Positions 16,949-25,897 of a DNA stretch of 64,000 nt are shown here, piece after piece (within the stretch, counting starts at the first letter, position 1; each line of letters begins with the position of its first letter). This stretch comes from Prochlorococcus sp. AG-355-P16 (lineage in GTDB: Bacteria; Cyanobacteriota; Cyanobacteriia; PCC-6307; Cyanobiaceae). Below the pieces are notes generated by a model, which had not been told where the DNA came from, made no database searches, and saw only the letters and a program-made list of their open reading frames with translations. Location: contig QCEQ01000003.1 in NCBI GenBank assembly GCA_003278525.1, forward strand, positions 1-64,000. The letters run 5' to 3'. The position numbers and the translations under genes were made by a program.

Positions 16949-18171
16949 TTCCAGTTTTCAAATGCTTTAAATTTTTTACTGGAATCTTTTATTATTTTTC
17001 TTATTTCTTCGGTTGATATTTTATGCCTAAGTTTTAATCTTAAAACTTCGTCATTTTCAGGCTTTATGGTTATTGATCCATCTGGTTTCAAAGTCTGTTT
17101 AACTTTTATTTTTCCAAAAGTCGTTGAACATTCTCCTCTCCTTCTAAGCAATATCCACCTTGATTGGGTCCTTTCACGAACTCCAATAGTACTGGAATAA
17201 TCAAACCAAAGTTGTCTAAAAAATTCTTTTTTCTCTATTGGTAAGATTGCTTGAATAGAAAATCCAATTCTATCTTTTTTCATATTGATAGCTTGATAAG
17301 AAACGTCGTAAGCTCCTTCAATTCTCAATTTCTCTACAAAATTGCATATATCTTCTGGTGTTTGGTCATCAATCCATGCTTCTTGAACAGATATTTCTTC
17401 AAACTTTGGATTAATTTCTTTTTTAATAGAAGCATTATCAAATGAAGAAATTTTATAAACTCTAACCAAATTAGAGAATGGAAATTTTTTGTTACCAATC
17501 CCTACTCCATAAGAATTAACAGAATATTTTGAAGGAGGTTCTGGATTGTTGACTAAATTAGAAAGTAAAGCAATGCCTGTAGGTGTAGATAGTTCACCCT
17601 CAATTGAGTCAAAACTTGATAAAACCTTAATATTTTTTTGCCTTATTAACTCTATAACTGCAGGAGGGGGTACGGATAATTTCCCATGTTGAGTTTGAAC
17701 GAATCCCTTCCCTAACATGGGTTCATTACAATAAACTTCTTTGGGATTTAGATAATTAAATGCAGCACATACTCCTACGATATCCACTAATGAATCGATA
17801 GCACCAATTTCATGAAAATGAACATCCTCAGATTTGATCCCATGAACTTTTCCTTCTGCATTTGCTAAAGATTCAAATACCTCATAAATTTTCTGCTTTA
17901 GTTTATTTTCTAAGTGTCCATTAGAAATAAGTTCTTTAATGCTTCTCCAAGTTCTTTTGATAGGACTACGATTAATATCCTCAACCTTCGCCTTTACACC
18001 TCGGATTGAACAACTTTTCGATTCTATAAATTCTAGATGATAAAAATCCTTTAATCCAAGATCAATCAGTGGTTGTTCAATAACTTGTTTAGGAACGCCT
18101 AAGTCGTAAAAAGCCCCTAGTAACATATCTCCAGAGATTCCTGGTGAACATTCAATTAAAACATCTTCCAT
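16945..18171 (-). CDS. larC: LarC-family (DUF111) nickel-insertion protein
   Basis: The 408-residue protein begins ECSPGISGDMLLGAFYDLGVP and contains VHFHEIGAIDSLVDIVG (about 118-134) and a GELSTPTGIALL segment, all diagnostic of LarC/DUF111. In the lactate racemase system LarC inserts nickel into a pyridinium dithioacid cofactor using CTP. No larA, larB or larE lies in this window, so the job here is open; Prochlorococcus does use nickel in superoxide dismutase and urease, but a link is speculation. It overlaps the downstream membrane-protein gene by 4 nt. Confidence 0.88.
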   Translation of the reverse strand: MEDVLIECSPGISGDMLLGAFYDLGVPKQVIEQPLIDLGLKDFYHLEFIESKSCSIRGVKAKVEDINRSPIKRTWRSIKELISNGHLENKLKQKIYEVFESLANAEGKVHGIKSEDVHFHEIGAIDSLVDIVGVCAAFNYLNPKEVYCNEPMLGKGFVQTQHGKLSVPPPAVIELIRQKNIKVLSSFDSIEGELSTPTGIALLSNLVNNPEPPSKYSVNSYGVGIGNKKFPFSNLVRVYKISSFDNASIKKEINPKFEEISVQEAWIDDQTPEDICNFVEKLRIEGAYDVSYQAINMKKDRIGFSIQAILPIEKKEFFRQLWFDYSSTIGVRERTQSRWILLRRRGECSTTFGKIKVKQTLKPDGSITIKPENDEVLRLKLRHKISTEEIRKIIKDSSKKFKAFENWK

Positions 18172-18224
18172 AAATCTTAGGTTTCTTTGTTGATAAGAAT
18201 TGCGATAAAGATCAACTTTGCATT

Positions 18225-18824
18225 CTAATTATTTTCAGGGAGATTTTTTCCAATAACTTCGTACTTTATTAATTTCAAAGAATTACCATCTCTGTTGACA
18301 TCTAAACTCACAAAATTATTGAGAAGTTCGAGAGAAAGCTCACCTTTTATGACTAACTTGAAATTTTTATTTTTTAAATTTTTTGACTTCATAGCAGTGT
18401 GGATTTTAATAACAATTTCTTTTTTTGATTTATTGACAAAAACTAGCTCTCCTCTTATAGAAAAATAATTATCTTTTAAATCTAATTCTTCTAATAATTT
18501 GGAGAAGTTAATTTTTGAAGAATTCTTTTGTAAATCGTTAAGTTGTACAGGATCCCAGATACCTGCAACCTGTAAATGCAAGCTTTGAGAGTTTTTATTC
18601 TTAGGATAAACAATCCAGTAATAATTTTTATTTAAATCAATATGCTTTTTTAAAAGTGATAATGCTTTACCTAGTACCACTGTTTCAATTTTTTCGCCTT
18701 CATTATCAATTATCAAACCTTTATTTAACTGCTCAGTATCATGAGGTGTAAATTTTCCATTCACAATGCCAATAGCTCTGTATTGCAATGGATCAGTAAC
18801 TTGTGGAATTGGATTTTTTAACAT
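18225..18824 (-). CDS. Conserved cyanobacterial protein of unknown function (199 aa)
   Basis: I do not recognise a named family. The protein has no signal peptide or membrane segment. Its N-terminal half has the well-formed stretch DPLQYRAIGIVNGKFTPHDTEQLNKG and a YYWIVYPKN strand, followed by LQVAGIWDP. The C-terminal half is rich in beta-type strands, and VIKGELSLELLNNF is its clearest segment. It is cotranscribed in all likelihood with the small secreted protein upstream (31-nt gap). Alternating strands suggest a soluble beta-rich fold; a role cannot be given. Confidence 0.7.
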   Translation of the reverse strand: MLKNPIPQVTDPLQYRAIGIVNGKFTPHDTEQLNKGLIIDNEGEKIETVVLGKALSLLKKHIDLNKNYYWIVYPKNKNSQSLHLQVAGIWDPVQLNDLQKNSSKINFSKLLEELDLKDNYFSIRGELVFVNKSKKEIVIKIHTAMKSKNLKNKNFKLVIKGELSLELLNNFVSLDVNRDGNSLKLIKYEVIGKNLPENN

Positions 18825-18855
18825 ATTAAAGATTTAAAAATGAAAATTTATCTTA

Positions 18856-19164
18856 TTAAATTTCTTCTTTTTCCTCCAAACTATTAAAAGACTCTAATGC
18901 ATCGTCTATAGCATCAGAAGGTTTAGTCGCATCAATTAAACTATTTTGTCTCCTAATCATTTCCACAATTTCAAATGGATTAGTTGGAATCACTGAACCA
19001 GAATCATCTTTTTTTGTTGAGGTATCGATTTCTAATTCTTCAAATAAATATTCAGCATTTAAGAGATCACCTCTAAGCGAAAATAATGAAATTAAAAATA
19101 AAAGGAGGAATATTGTTTTAGAGTATTTTTTTTTGAAATAGTGTTTCATTTTATTTAATTTCAA
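18856..19164 (-). CDS. Small secreted or membrane-anchored protein of unknown function (102 aa)
   Basis: The protein opens with a basic stretch (MKLNKMKHYFKKKYSK) and a hydrophobic core (TIFLLLFLISLFSL), a clear signal peptide or anchor. The remaining 70 residues are acidic and contain VIPTNPFEIVEMIRRQNSLIDATKPSDAIDDAL. An AxA-like or Cys processing site is not obvious, so it may remain anchored. A start at the second Met (MKHYFKK) is possible. It is the first gene of a minus-strand run with the 199-residue unknown and diverges from xth across 56 nt. Confidence 0.65.
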   Translation of the reverse strand: MKLNKMKHYFKKKYSKTIFLLLFLISLFSLRGDLLNAEYLFEELEIDTSTKKDDSGSVIPTNPFEIVEMIRRQNSLIDATKPSDAIDDALESFNSLEEKEEI

Positions 19165-19220
19165 AAATCTTTAACGCCAAAATTTTCTGCTAGTTTAATT
19201 TTACATAATATGTTAGAAAT

Positions 19221-20066
19221 TTGTTAATAGCAACTTGGAATGTTAACTCTATAAGAACCCGACTTTCACAAACAATAGATTGGATTAATCAAGTCAATCC
19301 AGATATTTTATGTTTGCAGGAAACGAAAGTAATGGATGATAGTTTCCCTATTGAACCTTTTGAAAAATTAGGATACTCAGTTGAGGTCTATGGACAAAAA
19401 TCATATAATGGTGTGGCTATTATTTCTAAAATAAAGCCAGAAAATGTTAAAAAAGGATTCTACGGATGTGCCAACTCTAATCAAAATATCGAAATTTTCC
19501 TGGATCAAAAAAGATTAATTTCTGCTGATATAAATGGTATTAAAATCGTAAATGTTTATGTTCCAAACGGATCTTCTTTAGACTCTAGTAAGTTTTTATA
19601 CAAAATTGATTGGTTAAATTGTTTAGCTACATTTTTAGATGAGCGAGAAAAAAAGGGGGAATTAATTTGTCTTATGGGTGATTTTAATGTTGCTCCATCT
19701 AATTTGGATATTCATGATCCAAAGAAATATGATGGAGGAATAATGGCATCCGAGATAGAAAGAAATGCACTGAATAATGTTCTGAAAAAAAGATTAATAG
19801 ATTCTTTCAGGATTTTTGAACAAAATACTGGCCATTGGAGTTGGTGGGATTACCGTAATAACGCATTTGAATTGAATAAAGGCTGGAGAATAGACCATAT
19901 TTATCTCAGCAAAGAACTGTCATCAAAACTTAAAAGTTGTGTCATAGACAGCTCGCCAAGAGGTAATTTACGTCCAAGTGATCATGCACCAGTTATGATA
20001 AATCTTGAATTAAGCGACATAAATTCAAATTTTTTTGAGGATGAGGACAATTTCTTCGAAATATAA
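19221..20066 (+). CDS. xth: Exodeoxyribonuclease III (AP endonuclease family)
   Basis: The 281-residue enzyme of the EEP fold repairs abasic sites and removes 3-prime blocks. The WNVNSIR motif (6-12), LQETKV (about 34-39), GDFNVAP (about 152-158), RIDHIYLS (about 222-229) and the catalytic SDHAPV (about 252-257) are intact. The start is TTG, chosen because it gives the normal MLIATWNVNS N-terminus and no ATG lies closer. The last 15 residues are acidic. It stands alone between divergent and same-strand neighbours. Confidence 0.94.
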   Translation: MLIATWNVNSIRTRLSQTIDWINQVNPDILCLQETKVMDDSFPIEPFEKLGYSVEVYGQKSYNGVAIISKIKPENVKKGFYGCANSNQNIEIFLDQKRLISADINGIKIVNVYVPNGSSLDSSKFLYKIDWLNCLATFLDEREKKGELICLMGDFNVAPSNLDIHDPKKYDGGIMASEIERNALNNVLKKRLIDSFRIFEQNTGHWSWWDYRNNAFELNKGWRIDHIYLSKELSSKLKSCVIDSSPRGNLRPSDHAPVMINLELSDINSNFFEDEDNFFEI

Positions 20067-20222
20067 ATTAAATAGATAATTCTTTCTTTAATGTCTGAGA
20101 ACGTTTGTAAACAAAGGGTTATTTAGAGACATCCTGTTTTATTTGATTAATTCTTAAAAAATTAATTATTTACAATCCAAACTATCGCAATAAAAATATC
20201 ATAATGTAGAATTTCAATCTGA

Positions 20223-20251
20223 TTGACAAAATTTTTACTTATTTCTAAGTT
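20223..20251 (+). promoter_or_regulatory. Candidate sigma70-type promoter of hemL
   Basis: A consensus -35 box TTGACA (20223-20228) is followed after 17 nt by TAAGTT (20246-20251), a moderate -10 box. Transcription would start near 20258, about 37 nt before the GTG start of hemL. The perfect -35 and ideal spacing make it better than background in this AT-rich sequence. Confidence 0.45.
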
Positions 20252-20294
20252 AGAACATGACAAATTTTTTCTCAAAGCTTTATTTAATTAAACT

Positions 20295-21596
20295 GTGACT
20301 GACATATTAAATTGCACCCAATCAGAAGAAATTTTCTCTGCTGCTCAAGAATTAATGCCTGGGGGAGTTAGCTCTCCAGTGAGAGCTTTTAAGTCTGTCG
20401 GTGGGCAACCAATAGTGTTTGATAGAGTCAAAGGGCCTTTTGCTTGGGATATTGATGGGAATAGATACATTGACTACATAGGTAGTTGGGGGCCAGCTAT
20501 TTGTGGTCATGCTCACCCTGAAGTTACCACTGCATTACAGGAAGCAATAGAGAAAGGTACCAGCTTTGGAGCTCCATGCATTTTAGAGAACAAACTTGCT
20601 GAGATGGTAATTGATGCTGTCCCATCAGTTGAAATGGTAAGGTTTGTCAATAGTGGAACTGAGGCCTGTATGGCTGTTTTAAGGCTTATGAGAGCATTTA
20701 CTGGAAGAGATAAAGTTATTAAATTTGATGGTTGTTACCATGGTCATGCAGATATGTTTTTAGTAAAAGCAGGATCAGGTGTAGCTACTTTAGGATTACC
20801 AGATTCTCCAGGGGTTCCAAGAACAACAACTGCTAATACACTTACTGCTCCTTACAATGATCTTGAAGCGGTAAAAAAATTATTTTCTGAGAATCCTGAT
20901 GCCATTTCAGGAGTAATTCTTGAGCCAATTGTTGGAAATGCTGGCTTTATTACCCCAGAACCAGGATTTTTAGAAGGATTAAGAGAATTAACAACTGAGA
21001 ATGGATCTTTATTAGTTTTTGATGAAGTAATGACTGGATTCAGAATAAGTTATGGTGGCGCTCAAGAAAAATTTGGTGTTACTCCTGACTTAACCACACT
21101 TGGGAAAGTAATTGGTGGAGGTCTACCTGTAGGCGCTTATGGAGGCAAGAAAGAAATAATGTCAATGGTAGCTCCTTCTGGCCCAGTTTATCAGGCAGGT
21201 ACTTTGAGTGGAAATCCACTGGCAATGACCGCCGGGATAAAAACTCTCGAGTTACTCAAACAAGAAGGTACTTACGAGAAACTAGAGGCAACAACTTCTA
21301 GATTAATTGAAGGTATAATTCAGTCTGCAGAAAATAATGGAATTGCTATTAACGGTGGTAGTGTAAGCGCTATGTTTGGATTTTTCTTATGTGATGGACC
21401 AGTTAGAAATTTTGATGAAGCAAAAACAAATGATGCTGAACTTTTTGGTAAGTTGCATAGAGAGATGCTTCAAAGAGGGATTTACTTAGCTCCAAGTCCT
21501 TTTGAAGCTGGTTTCACGTCACTAGCGCATAGTGAAGAAGAAATTGATAAAACAATCGAAGCTTTTGATCAATCTTTTAATGCGATCAAAAAATAA
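20295..21596 (+). CDS. hemL: Glutamate-1-semialdehyde 2,1-aminomutase
   Basis: The 433-residue PLP enzyme makes 5-aminolevulinate from glutamate-1-semialdehyde, the entry to chlorophyll and heme. The [19 protein letters not shown]-terminus, [30 protein letters not shown] (Asp binding PLP nitrogen) and the TLGKVIGGG motif with the Schiff-base Lys at residue 271 are present. The start is GTG. It probably has its own promoter and is followed by a hairpin that could end both this transcript and the convergent SPFH gene. gltX, whose charged tRNA-Glu feeds this pathway, lies 7 kb away. Confidence 0.97.
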   Translation: MTDILNCTQSEEIFSAAQELMPGGVSSPVRAFKSVGGQPIVFDRVKGPFAWDIDGNRYIDYIGSWGPAICGHAHPEVTTALQEAIEKGTSFGAPCILENKLAEMVIDAVPSVEMVRFVNSGTEACMAVLRLMRAFTGRDKVIKFDGCYHGHADMFLVKAGSGVATLGLPDSPGVPRTTTANTLTAPYNDLEAVKKLFSENPDAISGVILEPIVGNAGFITPEPGFLEGLRELTTENGSLLVFDEVMTGFRISYGGAQEKFGVTPDLTTLGKVIGGGLPVGAYGGKKEIMSMVAPSGPVYQAGTLSGNPLAMTAGIKTLELLKQEGTYEKLEATTSRLIEGIIQSAENNGIAINGGSVSAMFGFFLCDGPVRNFDEAKTNDAELFGKLHREMLQRGIYLAPSPFEAGFTSLAHSEEEIDKTIEAFDQSFNAIKK

Positions 21597-21633
21597 TCAT
21601 TTAGCTATTTCCATTAAAGAAATAAGTAAATGA
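21597..21633. terminator. Candidate bidirectional terminator between hemL and the SPFH gene
   Basis: TCATTTA (21597-21603) pairs with TAAATGA (21627-21633), and inside it TATTTC (21606-21611) pairs with GAAATA (21619-21624), separated by a 2x2 mismatch and closing a 7-nt loop. It starts right after the hemL stop and lies between convergent genes. The T-tracts on both sides are weak, so efficiency is uncertain. Confidence 0.4.
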
Positions 21634-21665
21634 TTAACTGTTATAGAGGCTTAAACTTTAAAAAA

Positions 21666-22469
21666 TTATCTTCTACCACCTACTATTACTGGTGGACTTC
21701 CTCCTTCTGAGCCTGGGAGGCCAGGAACAACTTGTGTGCTTCCATCCCATTTATCAAGAAATAATTTGAACAATACTTGATCGTCAAGACTTCTATTTAA
21801 TGTCTCATATCTAAGTGCTTCTTGTTCAGCAATTTCTACTTCTGTTTTTGCTCTAAGTAATTGCTGACCAGCTATTTGCTTTTGTTCAATAGCAGCTCTG
21901 TATTCTTCAGCAATCTCTAATCCAGTAAGATCTAAACTTTTTACGTCAACATAATCGAATGAATTAAGTTCTTGAGCAACAGTATCGCCTACCTTTTCAG
22001 AAATTACTGCAAATTCAGTAGCGATTGTTTCAAGCTCGTACTGAGAAAAAACTGATTTTAGAGCTTTGAGTAAAGATGGCTGAACTATTTTTTGATAAAC
22101 ATCGCTATTTCTACTTGCAATTGTTGCAAAAATTCTTCCTGCTTCGTTAGGTTTTACTGAATACTTAACAGTTGCTGTAGCTCTAATAACCTGAAGATCT
22201 TTAGTTAAAGTTTCAAATTTCTCGGGTTGAACTTGAGTTTTTATATCAAATGGAAATACAGACTGAATGAACGGAAGTTTAAAGTTTAAACCAGCCCGCC
22301 TAGAGGGGCCACTTACTTTCCCTAATGTTGTAACAACTGCAACTTGTCCAGAAGGGACAACGAATAAAGATTGGGTAAGCAAAAGAAATCCTGTAAAAGA
22401 TAATACAATTAATAATGTTGTTGTACCGCCAGGACCTGTTGGCGTGACATTTTTAAAGGATGTAGACAT
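21666..22469 (-). CDS. SPFH/prohibitin-type membrane protein
   Basis: The 267-residue protein has one N-terminal membrane anchor (about 18-38, LLIVLSFTGFLLLTQSLFVV) followed by an SPFH (band 7) domain. The segments VPSGQVAVVTTLGKVSG and KFETLTKDLQVIRATATVKYSV mark this domain. A charged, probably coiled-coil region with RAAIEQKQIAGQQLLRAKTEVEIAEQEA follows, and the tail is Gly/Pro-rich. Such proteins form ring-shaped membrane assemblies that stabilise or scaffold other membrane proteins; in cyanobacteria prohibitins sit in thylakoid or plasma membrane. It is alone on this strand with 112 nt upstream. Confidence 0.9.
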   Translation of the reverse strand: MSTSFKNVTPTGPGGTTTLLIVLSFTGFLLLTQSLFVVPSGQVAVVTTLGKVSGPSRRAGLNFKLPFIQSVFPFDIKTQVQPEKFETLTKDLQVIRATATVKYSVKPNEAGRIFATIASRNSDVYQKIVQPSLLKALKSVFSQYELETIATEFAVISEKVGDTVAQELNSFDYVDVKSLDLTGLEIAEEYRAAIEQKQIAGQQLLRAKTEVEIAEQEALRYETLNRSLDDQVLFKLFLDKWDGSTQVVPGLPGSEGGSPPVIVGGRR

Positions 22470-22581
22470 TAAATTTTTTCTTTTAATTAATCATATTTAA
22501 ATAGACTAGTTAGTGCATTAATAAGGCATTTAATTAAAATATTTTTTTAATAATTGCAAATTTAAATATAGTTATTTTTAA

Positions 22582-22788
22582 TTAGTTATTTGATTTAAAT
22601 TCTTGCAAAAGTTCTAAATAAAGGTCCTCATCTATTTCCCTAATGTCATATTCAGATGGTAAAACACCATGCTTATGCTCATGCACCGCCATCCAGCAGA
22701 ATTTCTCTATTTCTTCTTTGGAAAAACGAGGATATTCTTTAACCTTTACAAACAATTCTTTTATAAGGGATTTAGGATGATTGGCCAT
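22582..22788 (-). CDS. Conserved small acidic protein of unknown function (68 aa)
   Basis: I do not recognise a family. The protein is soluble and charged, with segments FSKEEIEKFCWMAVHEHKHGVLPSEYDI and EIDEDLYLELLQEF. One Cys and two nearby His residues (C-x7-H-x1-H) could bind a metal, though this is speculation. It lies 21 nt downstream of yajQ on the same strand, so cotranscription is likely. The even residue composition and clear AUG start MANHPKS argue for a real gene. Confidence 0.7.
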   Translation of the reverse strand: MANHPKSLIKELFVKVKEYPRFSKEEIEKFCWMAVHEHKHGVLPSEYDIREIDEDLYLELLQEFKSNN

Positions 22789-22809
22789 CTTTATGAGATA
22801 TTAAATATC

Positions 22810-23307
22810 TTATCTGAAATTATTAGCTTTTAGAGGGATATTCAAAGTCTCTTCCAACTCACTAACAAGTTTAATTGCTAATTGAAGATCATTTTTGCTC
22901 TTACTAGCAACTCTGAGTGTTTCACCATTGATATTAACATTTATTTTTTTTATTTGATCTCTGATATTTTTACTGATTTTTTTTGCAATTTCTTGTTTAA
23001 TTCCTTGCTTTAATAGAATTGTCTGTTTAACTCTATTCCCACTAACCATTTCAATTTCACCGTAGTCAAATATTTTTAAAGATAAGTTTCTTTTTATTGC
23101 CTTCTGTCTAATTATGTCATTAACAGAGTTTAAGGTTAGCTGGCTATTAGTGATTATAAAAATATTTTCTTTGTCTAAATCAACTGAAGTATCTGTGCCC
23201 TTCAGATCGTAACGCTGAGAAATTTCTCTTTTTACTTGATCCAAAGTATTTACTAATTCCTGTCTATCAAAATCAGAAACTACATCAAATGAAAAACTTT
23301 CTGCCAT
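22810..23307 (-). CDS. yajQ: YajQ-family nucleotide-binding protein (UPF0234)
   Basis: The 165-residue protein has the YajQ layout: the SFSFDVVSDFDRQELVNTLDQVKREISQRYDLKGT start (about 4-38), two ferredoxin-like halves, and the C-terminal VRVASKSKNDLQ-type segment (here LRVASKSKNDLQLAI, about 132-146). YajQ proteins bind cyclic di-GMP in some proteobacteria and are otherwise linked to RNA or phage transcription; the role in picocyanobacteria is unknown. It is followed by a 68-residue unknown and preceded by the SLOG-fold gene on the same strand. Confidence 0.92.
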   Translation of the reverse strand: MAESFSFDVVSDFDRQELVNTLDQVKREISQRYDLKGTDTSVDLDKENIFIITNSQLTLNSVNDIIRQKAIKRNLSLKIFDYGEIEMVSGNRVKQTILLKQGIKQEIAKKISKNIRDQIKKINVNINGETLRVASKSKNDLQLAIKLVSELEETLNIPLKANNFR

Positions 23308-23372
23308 AGAAATTATTAAACGCTAAATATTAATAGCATAATTCATCTTTGAATAAGGGGAAATGGATTAAT

Positions 23373-23885
23373 TTAATCAAAAAATAACAAACTAACCACT
23401 TTCCCCATTTCTTCTGCGCATCTACAACTATTTAGCAATGTTTCACTATCGTGAAAAGCAAAGCATATTAATTGATCGCACCTAGTAATAATTTCTTGAT
23501 TACAAAGACTGCTTGCAAGTGGTAAAGGTAATTCATCATTTTCACTTTTTTCAACCAAATGCATAACCTTTTCAAGTTGATCCTTTATTTCGGGTATTTG
23601 TCTATCAAGACTCTGTGGTAATAAAACAGTTAATAATGATGGATTAATATCTAAGACAGCTCGAATAACAGCTGCATTAACACCTTGAGATCCAGAAGTA
23701 AGGATATTATGTCCTTCATCTGCTAACGACCTTGCTATCAACTCAATTAAGTGGATATCTACAACAGGTACGTGTCTACTACCTAGAAAAGCAATTCTCC
23801 TTTTCCCATTATCTTGGAGTTTTGCAAGTTCTTGAGCTAAGGCATCAACACCTTCAGTTGTTGGTAGATCTAAAGAGCGACTCAA
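23373..23885 (-). CDS. SLOG-fold protein, DprA/LOG-like nucleotide-binding family
   Basis: The 170-residue protein has a Rossmann-like SLOG core. RRIAFLGSRHVPVVDIHLIELIARSLADEGHNILTSGSQGVNAAVIRA (about 29-75) contains the glycine-rich TSGSQGVNAA loop, and LLPQSLDRQIPEI follows. Cyanobacterial databases call relatives DNA recombination-mediator A-like, but DprA proper is larger and this short form has no DNA-binding extension. It may bind a nucleotide ligand. It sits between the BioD-like/DRTGG gene and yajQ on the same strand. Confidence 0.72.
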   Translation of the reverse strand: MSRSLDLPTTEGVDALAQELAKLQDNGKRRIAFLGSRHVPVVDIHLIELIARSLADEGHNILTSGSQGVNAAVIRAVLDINPSLLTVLLPQSLDRQIPEIKDQLEKVMHLVEKSENDELPLPLASSLCNQEIITRCDQLICFAFHDSETLLNSCRCAEEMGKVVSLLFFD

Positions 23886-23910
23886 AATAATAAAGTTCCT
23901 ATATTTGAAA

Positions 23911-25020
23911 TTAGCATTTATCTGAAAAATTGCAGGGAAAATCTATCTTTTCGAGAATTCTTTTTAGATTTACATGCTCTTGAACTAATTGAATAGCATA
24001 AGAAGCTTTAATTGATTCATGTATTCTGACATGACCAAAAGCTTGTTCAATAATTTCAACGGTGGAAAGAGTATCTAACTCCACCTTTAAAATTGGTACC
24101 TCCAATTCCTCTGCTCTATGAATCAATTGTGACAAAGGATCTCCTAAACCAGTTAAAATTAGGCATTGAGTTGAAGCCTCCAAAGCAGCAAGTTGGATAT
24201 CAGTTCTATCAGCTCCTGTGACTACAGCCATATTTCTTCTTCTCCTGAAAAATTCCATTGCAGAATTCACCCCCATTGCACCAATACTTAATGTTTCAAC
24301 AAGCAATTGATCTTTTTCAGGGCAACAAATTACCTGGGCATCAAGTCTTCTTACAAGTTCACCTACCGTGACACTCCTAAGAAGTGGTGATTTAGGCATC
24401 ACTCCAAACACTTCAATATCCAGATTGTTAAGAGAGGGTATTATATCTTTTTTAACTTTTTCAACTTCTTGCGGCAAAACTCCGTTTAAAACAACACCAG
24501 CCAATTTCTCACCCAATTGTTTTTTCGCATCAAGTAATGCATCCACACTTTTACAATCTTCCCATAAATTCACAATTAAAACTTTCGCATCTAAATCCTT
24601 AGCTAGTTGTGGGAGACTTAATCCATAAATCATACCCTCATGAAGACTTCCGGCTGCCTCTAAAATATTCAGACCTTCAAAATCATCATTAACCAATCCT
24701 TCAATCTGATCAAAACCTTTTCCTGGTAGTAAGTCTTTATTGAATATTCTTTTTTCAGCTGAGATATTATCCAACAATCCTACTGAAGAAATTAAATTCT
24801 CTTCTTCGATATTTAATGTAGATCCAATAAACTTAACATCATCATCTATTAATCCTTCGTAAGACATTGAGGGGAGATTAGTAAGTTCAATACATGTTGC
24901 TAAAGGTTTTCCAATGCGTACTTTTTTTTTCTTCTGTAAAAGTTTTTTTGCTATCCCAAGAACCATTGCAGACTTACCACTAAATGGCTCACATGAACCA
25001 ATTAATAATATATCGCTCAT
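23911..25020 (-). CDS. BioD-like P-loop protein with DRTGG domain (phosphotransacetylase N-terminal type)
   Basis: The 369-residue protein has a dethiobiotin-synthetase-like P-loop (GSCEPFSGKSAMVLG, about 7-21) and a BioD-type NTPase domain to about residue 210. A DRTGG domain follows (about 215-320), in which VTGADRTDIQLAALEAS is the signature. This pairing forms the N-terminal regulatory part of some phosphotransacetylases, but the catalytic PTA domain is absent. A regulatory or nucleotide-sensing role is inferred. It is 25 nt upstream of the SLOG-fold gene and diverges from an SDR gene. Confidence 0.83.
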   Translation of the reverse strand: MSDILLIGSCEPFSGKSAMVLGIAKKLLQKKKKVRIGKPLATCIELTNLPSMSYEGLIDDDVKFIGSTLNIEEENLISSVGLLDNISAEKRIFNKDLLPGKGFDQIEGLVNDDFEGLNILEAAGSLHEGMIYGLSLPQLAKDLDAKVLIVNLWEDCKSVDALLDAKKQLGEKLAGVVLNGVLPQEVEKVKKDIIPSLNNLDIEVFGVMPKSPLLRSVTVGELVRRLDAQVICCPEKDQLLVETLSIGAMGVNSAMEFFRRRRNMAVVTGADRTDIQLAALEASTQCLILTGLGDPLSQLIHRAEELEVPILKVELDTLSTVEIIEQAFGHVRIHESIKASYAIQLVQEHVNLKRILEKIDFPCNFSDKC

Positions 25021-25114
25021 AATTTAGTAAATTATTTATTAATAGGTTTAAGATAATATTTTTTTCAGAACTAAACAAACATTTATTTATGAGTTTTAAT
25101 CAAATAAAAAATAA

Positions 25115-25128
25115 TTTTTTTTTTTTTT
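25115..25128 (+). repeat. T14 homopolymer in a divergent intergenic region
   Basis: Fourteen consecutive T residues lie 47 nt upstream of the SDR gene start and about 95 nt from the divergent DRTGG gene. Runs this long are prone to slippage in replication and in sequencing. It may affect promoter spacing for the SDR gene or simply be a tract of low complexity. Confidence 0.9.
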
Positions 25129-25174
25129 GGTAAATTTATTTTAATTCTTTGGTATCTCATAAAAATCAAGCAAA

Positions 25175-25894
25175 ATGATAAATCCAACCAAAAACGAAAA
25201 AACTATAGGGATAACTGGAGCCTCAGGTGCGCTAGGGAAAGAATTAACAAAGTTGTTTCGTCAAAAAGGATATAAAGTGATTGGATTTACTCATAGTAAA
25301 ACTAATTATGAAATAAATCTTGAATCCCCAAATGAATGGATTATGTGGGAATGTGGGAAGGAGTCGTCATTAAAAAAACAACTTGAAAATATAGACATTT
25401 TGATTTTGAACCATGGTATCTATGATTTGAGTAGAGAAAATTCCAATTATGAAAAATCAATAGAGATAAATGCATTAAGCAAATTCAAATTTTTAAATTT
25501 ATTTGAAGATATTGCTCTAAGCAATAATTCACTAATAAAAAAAGAGATTTGGATAAATACATCTGAAGCAGAGATATTACCAGCCCTAAATCCGTCATAT
25601 GAAATTAGTAAATCCCTTATTGGTCAATTAGTTTCTTTCAAAAAAAATCTTCTGGACAAAAATACAAAGAAAAAATTAATAATAAAAAAAATCATCTTAG
25701 GGCCGTTTAAATCAGAACTAAATCCTATCGGAATAATGAGTCCAAAATTCGTTTCTAAAAAAATTTATGATTTAGCTAATTCAAAAAATTATTTAATAAT
25801 AATTAGTCCAAACCCTTTGACATATATACTTTTTCCATTGAAAGAATTTTTTAATTTTTTGTATTGCCAAATTATCTATAAGTACAAACCTTAG
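25175..25894 (+). CDS. Short-chain dehydrogenase/reductase-family protein
   Basis: The 239-residue protein has the NAD(P)-binding GITGASGALGKEL motif (about 12-24), an NHGIYDLS segment equivalent to the NNAG strand (about 81-88), and a candidate catalytic SYEISKS (Y-x3-K, about 147-153). The C-terminal third is hydrophobic (YLIIISPNPLTYILFPLKEFFNFLY), suggesting membrane association, which is unusual for simple SDRs. The substrate is unknown. It is a single plus-strand gene converging on map with 3 nt between stops. Confidence 0.82.
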   Translation: MINPTKNEKTIGITGASGALGKELTKLFRQKGYKVIGFTHSKTNYEINLESPNEWIMWECGKESSLKKQLENIDILILNHGIYDLSRENSNYEKSIEINALSKFKFLNLFEDIALSNNSLIKKEIWINTSEAEILPALNPSYEISKSLIGQLVSFKKNLLDKNTKKKLIIKKIILGPFKSELNPIGIMSPKFVSKKIYDLANSKNYLIIISPNPLTYILFPLKEFFNFLYCQIIYKYKP

Positions 25895-25897
25895 TGA

